DNA from: Euperipatoides rowelli
Taxonomy: Eukaryota; Onychophora; Udeonychophora; Euonychophora; Peripatopsidae
Length of the DNA: 12,301 nt
Assembly: GCA_003024985.2 (NCBI GenBank)
Contig: PXIH01S0027851.1
Direction: 5' to 3' (one strand)
Shown here: piece by piece, positions 1 to 7,686 of the stretch
How the letters are laid out: every line of letters starts with the position of its first letter
Position numbering within the stretch: position 1 is the stretch's first letter
Program-made: the position numbers and the translations under genes
The notes under the pieces: model-generated
Database searches by the model: none
Told to the model about the DNA's origin: nothing
Seen by the model: only the letters and a program-made list of their open reading frames with translations

Positions 1-45
1 ATACAGATTTGGAATGTCATTCCAGAACTGTCACTCCATGGCATG

Positions 46-74
46 TCATTCCTGGACTGACAGTCTAGGAATGA
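46..74. repeat. Near-perfect palindrome
   Basis: TCATTCCTGGACTG at 46-59 is followed after one base by CAGTCTAGGAATGA at 61-74, its reverse complement at 13 of 14 positions. A related direct copy (TCATTCCAGAACTG) lies at about 17-30. The cluster sits directly before the dispersed repeat at 77-233. It may be the end of a foldback element cut off by the start of the window. Confidence 0.7.
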
Positions 75-76
75 CC

Positions 77-233
77 GTGTGTATGTAGCTTAAAACCCAC
101 TTTTCCCCAACCCTATGATAATCTGGAGGTGAAATAATCCTTTTTTGATCGATTTTGAGAAGTTTGATCCAATTTCCGGTCAATTTAAGGGAATGACGAA
201 AATATATGCGATGTCAAAAACGCTGTAGAAATG
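77..233 (+). repeat. Dispersed repeat, copy 1
   Basis: This stretch aligns base for base, with small gaps, to 7993-8134 on the same strand. Shared anchors include CCTATGATA, GAAATAAT, TTTTGA, ACTTCCG/ATTTCCG, AATGAC, and ATGCGATGTYAAAAA near the end. By eye the copies are clearly homologous but well diverged. No coding potential is visible. Copy 2 lies inside a larger unit with terminal inverted repeats (7687-8149), so this is probably the body of a non-autonomous element. Confidence 0.7.
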
Positions 234-417
234 TATAATTATATAGGCTATAAACACATTTTAGAGTCTCTTAATAAAACTACTGTCTTTATGAATAATA
301 TCAAAAGTCACAATTTTTTTTTTTCTGGAATTGGGATGGATTTGGATAACATCGGCTGTCACATGATTTAAAACATGACTGCTACTGCTTTGTTTTTATA
401 TTTTAATTATAAATAGT
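234..417. other. AT-rich spacer, no gene seen
   Basis: AT-rich sequence with a T-tract near 314-324 and stop codons in all frames. I recognise nothing in it. Confidence 0.6.
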
Positions 418-623
418 AAGGGGGGGGGGGGAGGATAGAAGTTATTCAGATTGTATTTTTCTTTATCTTTTTTCTTTTCCTATGTTTCATGTGGAATCAT
501 TAAAAATAGGCAGTATTANAATCATTAAGGGGGGGGAGGATAGAAGTTATTCAGATTGTATTTTTCTTTATCTTTTTTCTTTTCCTATGTTTCATGTGGA
601 ATCATTAAAAATAGGCAGTATTA
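418..623 (+). repeat. Tandem duplication flanking a single N
   Basis: An AAG plus poly-G unit occurs twice: 418-518 (12 G) and 527-623 (8 G). The 87 bases after the G run (432-518 and 537-623) are identical by eye. The copies are separated by eight bases that include the only ambiguous base of the window, N at 519. Perfect identity next to an N after a poly-G run suggests a mis-joined contig overlap as readily as a genuine recent duplication. A 70-codon open frame over 482-694 only reflects this repeat and is not a gene. Confidence 0.9.
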
Positions 624-1034
624 AGTTTTGCAAAATTCTTTTTTTTTTTTTTTTCATGATTATTCTTATACAGTATCGTATGATTAGGATTTAGGCTATA
701 CATTGATTAAAGAGCTAGGTCTTTTTTATCCCGAAAAGACACTACATTGTGTTGTGTATTCTACTGGGTTTTTAAAAATCTTAATTGAAGTGAATTAGAC
801 TCATTCTATAAAGAATTTAATTCCAAATTAAAATTGTTTTAGTTTACAACTATTTTAAATCTCTTATTAAGCCATTTTTTTTTTTTTTTTTGCATGCGTA
901 CAAATACGCATCAATTAATTTTTGGCAGGTTTTTCAATTATTTTAAGCGTGAAATACGCGTCTAGATGTGTTAACGCGATCCCTGGTTGTAAGGTATATA
1001 CATATTAAATTACATTAATAGCAAACACCACTTC
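624..1034. other. AT-rich region, possible remains of the Gypsy 3' LTR
   Basis: No coding frame is visible. It holds T-tracts at about 641-654 and 873-891 and a hairpin at 894-911. On the minus strand it directly follows the natural stop of the Gypsy polyprotein. A purine-rich stretch (AAGAAGTGG) followed by TGTTTG at about 1034-1022 would be a suitable polypurine tract and LTR start. No second LTR copy exists in the window for comparison, so the LTR call is weak. Confidence 0.35.
894..911. repeat. Perfect hairpin ATGCGTA-CAAA-TACGCAT
   Basis: A seven-base-pair perfect stem with a four-base loop, immediately after a long T-tract. It lies in the possible LTR remnant. No function can be assigned. 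Confidence 0.7.
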
Positions 1035-2483
1035 TTAATTGAGAGTCAACCTATCGGGAGATTTTCTAACTCAAGTGGAGTACCTTAGTTGTCAAGGCGT
1101 TAAGTGTATAATTTGTAGCGGTCTTGGAGAAATAGTAGTAGTTGCTCCTGGTGTGGGAGATTTGCAATTCCTATATGACTCCAATCATCTTCTGGCATAT
1201 GATTTGGTTTGGTTAGTGGTATCGTGGGCAAATTAAAAGGTCTTAACTATCAAAATATCTCTTCCCTTCCTTTCTGTTTTCAAAAAATACCAGAAGAGTG
1301 TCCCTACATCGTTGATACTTATAATTCATCTGCCCTTTCCTTTTTTCACAAAAAAAATGTTCTTAAAAGAATTTCTTGACTTTCCACAAATTTTCTTTTA
1401 AATGCTACTAGTAGAATGGAAGAGGTGGGTGGATACGTTGTAGTTGAGTACGCAAAACTTTACCTAGGAACATTTCCGTGGCTGCTAGTTTTAATGTTGC
1501 ATGTGGGGTGCCTCTGTAGACAAATAAAAAAAAATAGTTAATCTTATTTGAAGAGGGATATTATGGCCATGGCCTAATTTTTCTAATGATGATTTGAAAA
1601 TCTCCACAAATTCTCTGATTGGCTGGATATGGAGTACTCTTTGTGTGATGTTTACTCTGATTTTTCAAAAAATTTCAAATTTGCTGGAAGTAAACTTTGT
1701 ACCATTGTTATTATGCACTTTATGTAATCATAACGAGTAAAATATTTTTCCAAGATTGACACAATGTTTATGAAACCATTATGGACAGGCTGGACAGCAC
1801 TCTGATCTCAGGCCATTTTGAAACAGCATCAACTAATACAGTAAATATATTGTTGAGGTATGGACCCATTAGATTAATGTGAATATGTTGCCAGGGTCTC
1901 CCTGGCTGAATCCAATGAGTTGGTGGCTTTAGTGAATCTTTAGCCTATAATTGACATTTCTTGCAATTTCGGGTTAAGCTTTCAATGTCTTGATCTAATT
2001 TTAACCATCAACACACAGATCTTGCCAATAATTTCAATTTACCTATTCTGGTGTACCCTCTGTGCAGTTTGGCTAGTAAATATGGAGATAATGGAGTAGG
2101 GATAACATTCTGTATGGAAAGCTGATCCAGTTTCAATTTAAAGTCTGGAACAAATGAACATGTTACCTTGTCTAGGCCAACCACTTTTAATAAAGTTAAC
2201 TATTTTCCTTAGCTCTGGATCATTGTCGCTTTCTACAGCTAGGTCATAACTTGACTACTTAATATTAAATGTTGAATACTTAAAATGTCCCCCATTTTTT
2301 TTTTCTGCTGATATTTGATCCTTTATAGGCTATCATGACAAGGCAGCACATTCAAGTTGCCTTTTGACTTCTTATACTGGATGTCATATACAGTACATAT
2401 GCTGCTAGAATGATTGAACACCTTTGTAACCTTGCCACAATAAAAGTAGGATTTCCTTTTCCGCTTTGAAGATGCTATAGACT
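1035..2483 (-). pseudogene. Gypsy-type polyprotein, 3' half: end of RNase H, integrase, C-terminal tail (broken)
   Basis: Read on the minus strand, the segment starts inside RNase H (PVYSIF, then after a shift RLQR and YDIQYKKSKGNLN, the end of the RNase H/connection region). It continues into a linker ending in DPELRKIVNFIKSGWP, then the integrase. The integrase shows an HHCC-type zinc-binding end in which the CKKC pair survives but one histidine is Y. Its core contains HIHINLMGP and VDAVSKWPE, and a later stretch reads PHATLKLA. The tail ends in VRKSPDRLTLN and a natural stop at 1037-1035. The first catalytic Asp of the DDE core appears as Asn (codon 1875-1873). Several frameshifts and stops are present; one TGA in the tail sits where Arg is expected, consistent with CGA to TGA decay. 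The layout matches K02A2.6-like Gypsy elements. It is the downstream half of the element whose reverse transcriptase lies at 6108-6918. Integration and replication activity are lost. Confidence 0.9.
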
Positions 2484-2742
2484 GGTCAAATTGTAGTTGA
2501 ACCTGGAAGTAATTGTAAAACAATTTCTGTTGTTTCCTACTGTAAATTGCCTGAAAAATAATGTGGTGAAAAGTCTACCAGTGTGTGGGATGGCACAGGT
2601 CAAATATGATAAATTTTCCAATATGGCTGCCTCATGTGGTAGAAAAACTTAAATTTTGGCATGTATCTTCTCTGGTGTCATATATAATTAAATTTTACTT
2701 CTTTCATAAGGTTTTCTACACAAAATTATATTTTATATAAGA
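2484..2742 (+). repeat. Left arm of the long terminal inverted repeat
   Basis: The reverse complement of this segment aligns along its length with 5834-6107. The best block is 26 identical bases (2506-2531 against 6060-6085) containing ATTGTTTTACAATTACTT. A further block reads TGGTARACTTTTCACCA. An AAATTATMTTTTMATRAGA block marks the inner end. Overall identity is roughly 70 % by eye. The inner end abuts the coding homology, which resumes by about 2740-2755. Confidence 0.8.
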
Positions 2743-5386
2743 TTGTGCACAATAATGAGTTTCCTAGTGTGCATTGGGTTTGTGATGATAGGAACAGGGT
2801 TAGTTGAGATACTTGAGATAATATATGCTGGCATTGCTGTAATGTAAAGCATATGCTCTCTGGTAAAGCTATTGCAAGAGCCATCGGTGGTCATTTGATT
2901 ATTTCTTCTGTATTGAACACAATAGCAAACGAGGCTCTGTGTCCTATAGAGGAAACTAATGATCTAGCCACAGCTCGATGCTTGTTTCAACATCTTTTGA
3001 ATGGAGAAATATCTCTCAATGAAGTGCTCTGTGATGTCATTGAAAGAATTGAAATCAAGTTAATGAAAACCAAAGAAGAAATTACAAAACACAGGACTTC
3101 TGGATATTGGTTAGTATACCTGAAGATGGTTGACATTCTGAAACTATGCATAAAGGCAGAACGAACAGGATATTGACAGCTACATCTAGAATTGATTAAA
3201 TAAATGTTACCCTTTTTGGCTGCATGTGGCCATAGTTTGAATGCCAGTTCTGCACGTCTGTATTGGGAAAATATGATTGAGCTTAAAAGTAAAGCTCCTG
3301 AAGTACACAATTCATCCACAAATGGACTGCATGTTGTCAGAAGAAGTGACAGGTTTTGTGGAGCCCTTTCAACAGACTTGGTCATTGAACAGATTCTTAT
3401 GAAAACATCAAGGGATATGATGGAATGACAAATAGAAAGGAGATGACTGAACACCACCAGCTTCTTTGAGTAATGTCACATCCTATTTGTGCCCATTTGA
3501 ATAATAGTATGCAAGAATTATCCGGTGTTAGGCAAGTGGTTAATGAGCAACATGTAACTATGACTAGTTCAAGAATTTCACCTGATAATAATGACTAGGC
3601 CTCCAGTGTTGGTCGAAATTTGACCAATAAGAAATACCTTTGTAAAAGGCCGCCACAACACTAAATAATTAATGTTTTAAATTTTATCTATAAATTTTAG
3701 CTATTGCACCCCCCCTATCCATATAATTTACTTTAACTCTGCCAAATCTCACACTCCTCCGTGCACCTAATATGCTTAAAAAGGGATCCAAAGTTTTCCC
3801 TTCACGTATTAATATATAGAGATACACAAAAATTTTTTGAATATGTAGAGCAGCTCAATATTTTTGATCGAAACAGCAACCTATGTAACATAGTGACTGG
3901 AGTAACCTATGGCAATGATGTGAACCAGGAAATGACAGAAGTTGGGAGAAGAATCCCCAATGAGATGACTGATAAAACAGTTACTGAATTTTCTTTCAGA
4001 AAAAGCAAACTGATGAAACCAATGAAATCAGTTCAGTTTGTTATATTCAAAGATGAGACCTTTATCATTGAGCCATATCTATTATTTCAGCGGCTGTTAC
4101 TTTGTGCTGAGACAACTGGCTTGGATTTGAAGGAAGTGTTTTGTTATGAACTCTGCACATATCCAACTTCCTTATTTGACCAGAGTGGAAAGATGAGAGA
4201 ATCTGGGAAGTTTCAGCTTGCTAAATATATACGTCAGCAAGCACGTGCTGATATTACACCTAAAAATGTGGTGGGTGGTTACTATATCGAATACCATCAA
4301 TTAAACAACAAACCTTTGATGAGGTTATTATCGCATACAATAAATATGTACTCAAAAAGTATGGCTATGGAGACAAGCTATCAACAAAATCAGAAGCACA
4401 CCGAAGGCGAACTAAGTTTTCAAGGACCAAAAGTCAATGGCTTACCTTCAATGAACATTGCCATTATGAATGAAATTTTTCTTGCTAACAATGAGAATAA
4501 ACAAGCCTTCATAAAACTTCTGTCTCAAAAGTTACAAGAAACTGCTTGTACCATCAAACAAGCTCAAGGTGATGCAGATGTCATGATCATCATGGAAGGT
4601 GTGGCATCAGCACAATCGTACCCTACAGCCATTATTTGTGAAGACACTGACCTACTGATTTTACTAATCCATCATTTAAATGGTGAATGTTGCAACATTT
4701 TTCTCTTGCCCAGAACCAAAGAGTTCAAAAAATGTGACTGTCTATGACATCAAGAAAATTAGACAAGAACTAGGTAAAGAAGTCTGTAATAACATTCTTT
4801 TTTCCCATGCACTGTTGGGATGTGATACATCATCAAAACCTTTTGGATTAGGAAAACGTGTCATAGTTAAATTGTTCAAGAAAAAGCACACTTTCAAGGA
4901 ACAAGCTGCCATCTTTAAAAAACCAGAAAAATCAAAAGTAGAAATTCAGTCTGTTGGTCATGAAGCTGTAGTCTTTCAAATGTGGGGGATACACTGAATG
5001 AGATTCGGCTTAAAATGTTCACGTCAAAGGCAACAAAATCTACTATTCAAGTGAAACCTGAAGTATTGCCCCCATAGAAGATGCTTGCAGATTTCATTGT
5101 TTAAGAGTATATCACCAGGTTCAACAGTGGCTGGGTAATAAAATGGATCCACTCAGCTGGGGTTGGAAATTAAGTTATGGACAACTGGCACCAGTAAAAA
5201 TGAGCCAAGCACCAGCACCCAACCATTTGATAAAATTTATCAAATGTGGTTGCACCACAAGTCAATGTGTTACCTGACAATGTGTATGCAAAAGACAAGA
5301 AAATAATGATGTGTACAAGTGCTTGCAACAATTGTCGAGATATAACCTGTTGTAATTCTATAGAAGTGAACATGGGTGATGATTAA
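2740..5386 (+). pseudogene. PIN/XPG-like uncharacterised metazoan protein with Cys-rich C-terminus, broken
   Basis: I recognise this as a member of a large uncharacterised protein family that is multi-copy in many invertebrate genomes. Homology starts at MSFLVCIGFVMIGTGL (2755) and continues after a small shift near 2842 with HMLSGKAIARAI. TGA at 3174 and TAA at 3201 interrupt one frame that carries RRSDRF and STDLVIEQILMK. A frameshift near 3410 leads to MTEHHQLL and a TGA at 3467 in place of Trp, and the frame ends at 3596. After an inserted segment the longest open stretch runs to 4747. It holds NIVTGV, LLFQRLL, YELCTYP and the acidic pair GDADV (codons from 4568) and EDTDLL (from 4640), which resemble the conserved acids of FEN1/XPG-type PIN nucleases. 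Frameshifts near 4730, 5074 and 5310 and a TGA near 5270 follow. The end has WGWKL and a CxC cysteine cluster finishing at 5386. Family members extend further upstream, so the N-terminal region is deleted here. Nuclease activity is inferred from motifs only. Confidence 0.83.
3599..3820. other. About 220-bp segment interrupting the PIN-like gene (insertion or intron remnant)
   Basis: Family homology stops at DNND (before the stop at 3596-3598) and resumes with RDTQKFFEYV at about 3819, with nothing recognisable between. The segment begins with a foldback: AGTGTTG at 3605-3611 pairs with CAACACT at 3656-3662. An internal palindrome, GGTCGAAATTTGACC, lies at 3612-3626, and a C-run at about 3707-3713. 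An AG at the 3' edge (TATATAG before AGATACACA) would fit a splice acceptor, but no convincing GT donor or polypyrimidine tract is visible. A small inserted element is somewhat more likely than an intron. Confidence 0.5.
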
Positions 5387-5833
5387 ATTAATTACCTGAA
5401 AGAGTTATATAATGTATTTCTTAAGTGTTGCGAGTTTTTATAAAACTTTTTAATAAAAAAATAATATTCAAGCATAGCTGAAACTGATGTAAATAATAAT
5501 TTAAAAAAGGGTTTCAATAAAAAAATGTATTTAAATAATTATCTTAAAATGTTCTTTTACCTTGATCATCACAGCATTTTGATAACTTTTACATGCTTCT
5601 GGATATTCTTACTAACAGTTAATATATACTGTCTACATAGTATAATTTCTGTGTATAGTCAATTTTAAAGAGACTATTTTAAGGAAAAACTTGAGTTTAG
5701 AACTTTTTATCTAAGTTAAAATATAATCAGTCTAAGTGAATCTGAAGGCAGATTTAAAAAAAATGGATATTGTAGAAAAAAAATCAGCAGTAATTTTAAC
5801 AAAAATTATCATATGCTTACCACAAAATGATTC
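5387..5833. other. AT-rich 3' part of the TIR element, no gene seen
   Basis: This lies between the end of the PIN-like pseudogene and the right inverted arm. It contains A-tracts and several AATAAA-like hexamers (TAATAAAAAAATAA at about 5451, CAATAAAAAAAT at about 5516) that could have served as the gene's polyadenylation signals. No coding or RNA gene is recognised. Confidence 0.5.
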
Positions 5834-6107
5834 ATCTCATGAAAAGATAATTTTGTCTATTAAATTTATATAAGGTGTAATATTTGACAATATATGGCAT
5901 TAAAAAAAAAAAAAAAAAGATACAAGCCAAATTGTGAATTTATGTCCCTCTTGAGGCGGCCATGATGGAAAATATGCCATATTGCCTGTATGCCAGCCAA
6001 TAGAGTGGTAAACTTTTCACCATTGATTTTGTTCAGACATTTTTCTATAAGTAACCATTAACAGAAATTGTTTTACAATTACTTCTAGGTTCACCTAAAT
6101 TTTGATC
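5834..6107 (-). repeat. Right arm of the long terminal inverted repeat
   Basis: This is the inverted partner of 2484-2742. It contains a 17-base A-tract at 5902-5918 that is absent from the left arm and probably expanded after insertion. GAGGCGGCCATGATGGAAAA near 5953 matches the left arm's GAGGCAGCCATATTGGAAAA. The outer end is placed at about 6107 because homology to the left arm fades there and Gypsy RNase H coding sequence begins by 6119. Confidence 0.8.
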
Positions 6108-6918
6108 TAACTTTACTAGTCTACTAGTATACTGTATAAATTTTCTGCAATAAGAAATTTGTGATTTTTTTTTTTACAGAGATGATGATTGCCAGCAACT
6201 ATTTATCCAATTGTGAATAATTTTATTCGGCTATGGATAAAGAACTGAGGCAAACACAATACGTTTCTCCAACATGTGTGTAGAATGATGAGAAAAAACA
6301 GCTCCACCCCCCCCCCCTCCATGATGAAGAATTAGCAGCAACAATTATAGACAGTAAAGGATTAAAATAAGTAAGTAGCTTATTCAAACTAATAGTATCC
6401 TTAACTAAACTAAATTATTCTGTGACAGTCTTGTCAAGGTCTGTTTTTTGCTTAACAGTTTATTCAATCTTGCAATTTTTGTAGCTAAATTTTGAATGAA
6501 CTTCCTATAGTAGTCCAACAGTCCTAAAAATGATTGAAGCTGTTTGACGTTTTTTGGGTTGAATTTCAGATTTTGAAGGGCTTATTCCATTTGCATTAAA
6601 AGTATGGCCTAGATATTCTGTTCCTGACTTAAAAAATTCACATTTGTCAAGTTTAAATGAACACCAGACTTTAATAAGTGCTGTAAATACTTTCCTTAAG
6701 TCTTCAATATGACTAGTTTTATCTGCACTAGCAATCAGAATCTCATCTAGATAAGATATATTTGGAATTCCTGTTAAAATATTTGTATCATATCATATAG
6801 GTCAGAAATACTGCCGGCCCCATGAGGGAAACCAACTCCCGGTACAATGGGCTATACAGTATACCAACTAATTTATGGACAACACACTATTGCTCAAACC
6901 TAGCTGCACAGAGCTAGC
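6108..6918 (-). pseudogene. Gypsy-type reverse transcriptase and N-terminal RNase H, broken
   Basis: On the minus strand homology begins with SSVQLGLSNSVLSIN, in the RT palm, and passes through MGPAVF. It then runs as one open frame from about 6777 to a stop at 6507-6505. That frame contains YLDEILIASADK, LDKCEFF and YLGHTF. The catalytic Y-x-D-D box appears as YLDE (Glu codon 6744-6742), so the polymerase active site is altered. A one-base shift in an A-run near 6553 leads to FLGLLDYYRKFI and NKLLSKK. RNase H follows: LTYFNP, a VAANSSS stretch in which the first catalytic Asp is Asn (codon 6333-6331), a C11 run at 6307-6317 within the domain, then GAVFSH, SQLDK, a stop at 6201-6199, and KNHKFL. 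It is the upstream half of the element continuing at 2483. Gag and protease are absent, because upstream sequence is replaced by a LINE-like fragment. Confidence 0.9.
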
Positions 6919-6938
6919 ATTTGAATTGTCACATGATG

Positions 6939-7290
6939 TTAGGACAAATAAGCTTGGTAATTCGGTAGTGCCTCTGTACACTCATCTAAACTCTTCAGTA
7001 TATGTTTTTCATGTAGTTTATATGCAATACTGCATAGTGTGACTCACCTGTAGTCTGTGGGTGCTTTGGTGTTTTGCATTTTTGGAATTGGCATTTGAAT
7101 TGTCATCAACTGTTCGGGGATTTCATTTTCTATCCAAGCACTGGTCAGGATTTCAACAATTTCCCTCTTATTTCAGTTGGTGTTGCTTTCCGCATTTCCG
7201 CACTTATTCTATCTAAACCTGGAGCTGAGTTTAGTTTCCATTCATTCACTCTGTTAACAATCACGCTCTCGGTGGCTGGTATTAATATTG
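6939..7290 (-). pseudogene. Non-LTR (LINE-like) reverse transcriptase fragment
   Basis: The minus-strand frames carry the first half of a non-LTR reverse transcriptase. WKLNSAPGLDRISAEM (Trp codon 7240-7238) corresponds to the K-x-APG-x-D-x-I segment. After a frameshift near 7165 a second frame reads EILTSAW, IPEQL, PIPK, DYR and then SIAYKLHEKHILKSLDE, with YQA near the end. A TGA lies at 7046-7044 right after DYR, and the frame ends at 6941-6939. The YLDD-like catalytic core is missing, since the sequence switches to Gypsy RT within about 20 bases. The combination APG-x-D / P-x-PK / DYR / YK points to a non-LTR element, but I cannot name the clade. It has the same orientation as the adjoining Gypsy half. 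The plus-strand open frame at 7074-7502 is its antisense shadow. Confidence 0.7.
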
Positions 7291-7686
7291 GTCAGTGGTC
7301 CTTTTCCATTATTATGTCAATCCCTTTCCCTCCATGTGTTGTAATCCTTTTTGCAATTTTGACATGGGAATATATCTTTGTTTCTTTTGGCTTCATTTGT
7401 CTCTTTTTAAAAAATTGTATGTCTGATACATTCTTTGAAAAGGGTGAAGTTTTAAAATATTTTGAAAGAAATTTTCATATTTCTGGTCTTCATGAATCTT
7501 AAAATGTAGGCTTAAATAAATTACTGTAAAAAATAGCTATAATTGACTAATATCCTAAAAAATACTGAATATATTACAAAAAATGACATTATATAATAGG
7601 CTTAATGTATGCTCTATTGGAGCTATATGATTGAAAATGTTTGCTGGCCTATGTGGAAGAAATAACTGCCAAGTTTAAATTGTATT
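7291..7686. other. Possible 5' part of the LINE-like remnant, otherwise unassigned
   Basis: On the minus strand a short open frame (about 7500-7400, KIHEDQKYENFFQNILKLH...) lies just upstream of the RT fragment and could be the pre-RT linker of the same element. I do not recognise it. From about 7500 to 7686 the sequence is AT-rich and without visible features. Confidence 0.3.

Larger units (their letters stand above)
2484..6107 (+). mobile_element. 3.6-kb element with long terminal inverted repeats, nested in the Gypsy RNase H region
   Basis: Two inverted arms, 2484-2742 and 5834-6107, enclose a broken plus-strand gene for a PIN/XPG-like protein. Outside the left arm the minus strand reads Gypsy RNase H from PVYSIF onward. 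Outside the right arm it reads the preceding part of RNase H, ending in KNHKFLIAENLYSILVD (D codon at 6121-6119). The host element is therefore split at one spot, with about two codons unaccounted for. This supports a single insertion of the whole arm-to-arm unit. I cannot identify a target-site duplication with confidence, so the superfamily is not assigned. The N-terminal part of the gene is missing at the left arm, so this copy is an internally deleted, inactive derivative. Confidence 0.72.

Noticed and set aside
1039-1236. 65-codon plus-strand open frame
   Set aside because: Antisense of the Gypsy C-terminal tail (VRKSPDRLTLN and stop) and lacks an ATG start.
2323-2523. Minus-strand 66-codon frame read at first as a Gag zinc knuckle (CG..H...C...Y..S..GN....C)
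   Set aside because: Spacing does not fit a CCHC knuckle. The YDIQYKKSKGNLN stretch, with RLQR just upstream in another frame, fits the end of the RNase H region and sits directly before integrase. The first codons of the frame lie in the inverted arm.
2987-3457. 156-codon minus-strand open frame
   Set aside because: It lies antisense to clear PIN-like family homology on the plus strand and has no recognisable features.
3605-3662. Possible tRNA or SINE promoter because of GGTCGAAATTTGACC resembling a B box
   Set aside because: No A box at the right distance and no cloverleaf; the palindrome explains the similarity.
5170-5373. 67-codon minus-strand open frame
   Set aside because: Antisense of the Cys-rich end of the PIN-like pseudogene.
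2478-6121. Target-site duplication at the borders of the TIR element (GACCAG/GACTAG or a 3-bp ACT)
   Set aside because: Each candidate is short and imperfect, or does not restore the expected Gypsy reading; none is convincing.
6307-6317. C11 run considered as a regulatory or structural element
   Set aside because: It falls inside the RNase H coding homology and is best explained as a homopolymer expansion in a dead gene.
7074-7502. 142-codon plus-strand open frame with hydrophobic stretches
   Set aside because: Antisense shadow of the LINE-like reverse transcriptase on the minus strand; the hydrophobic look comes from AT-rich antisense codons.
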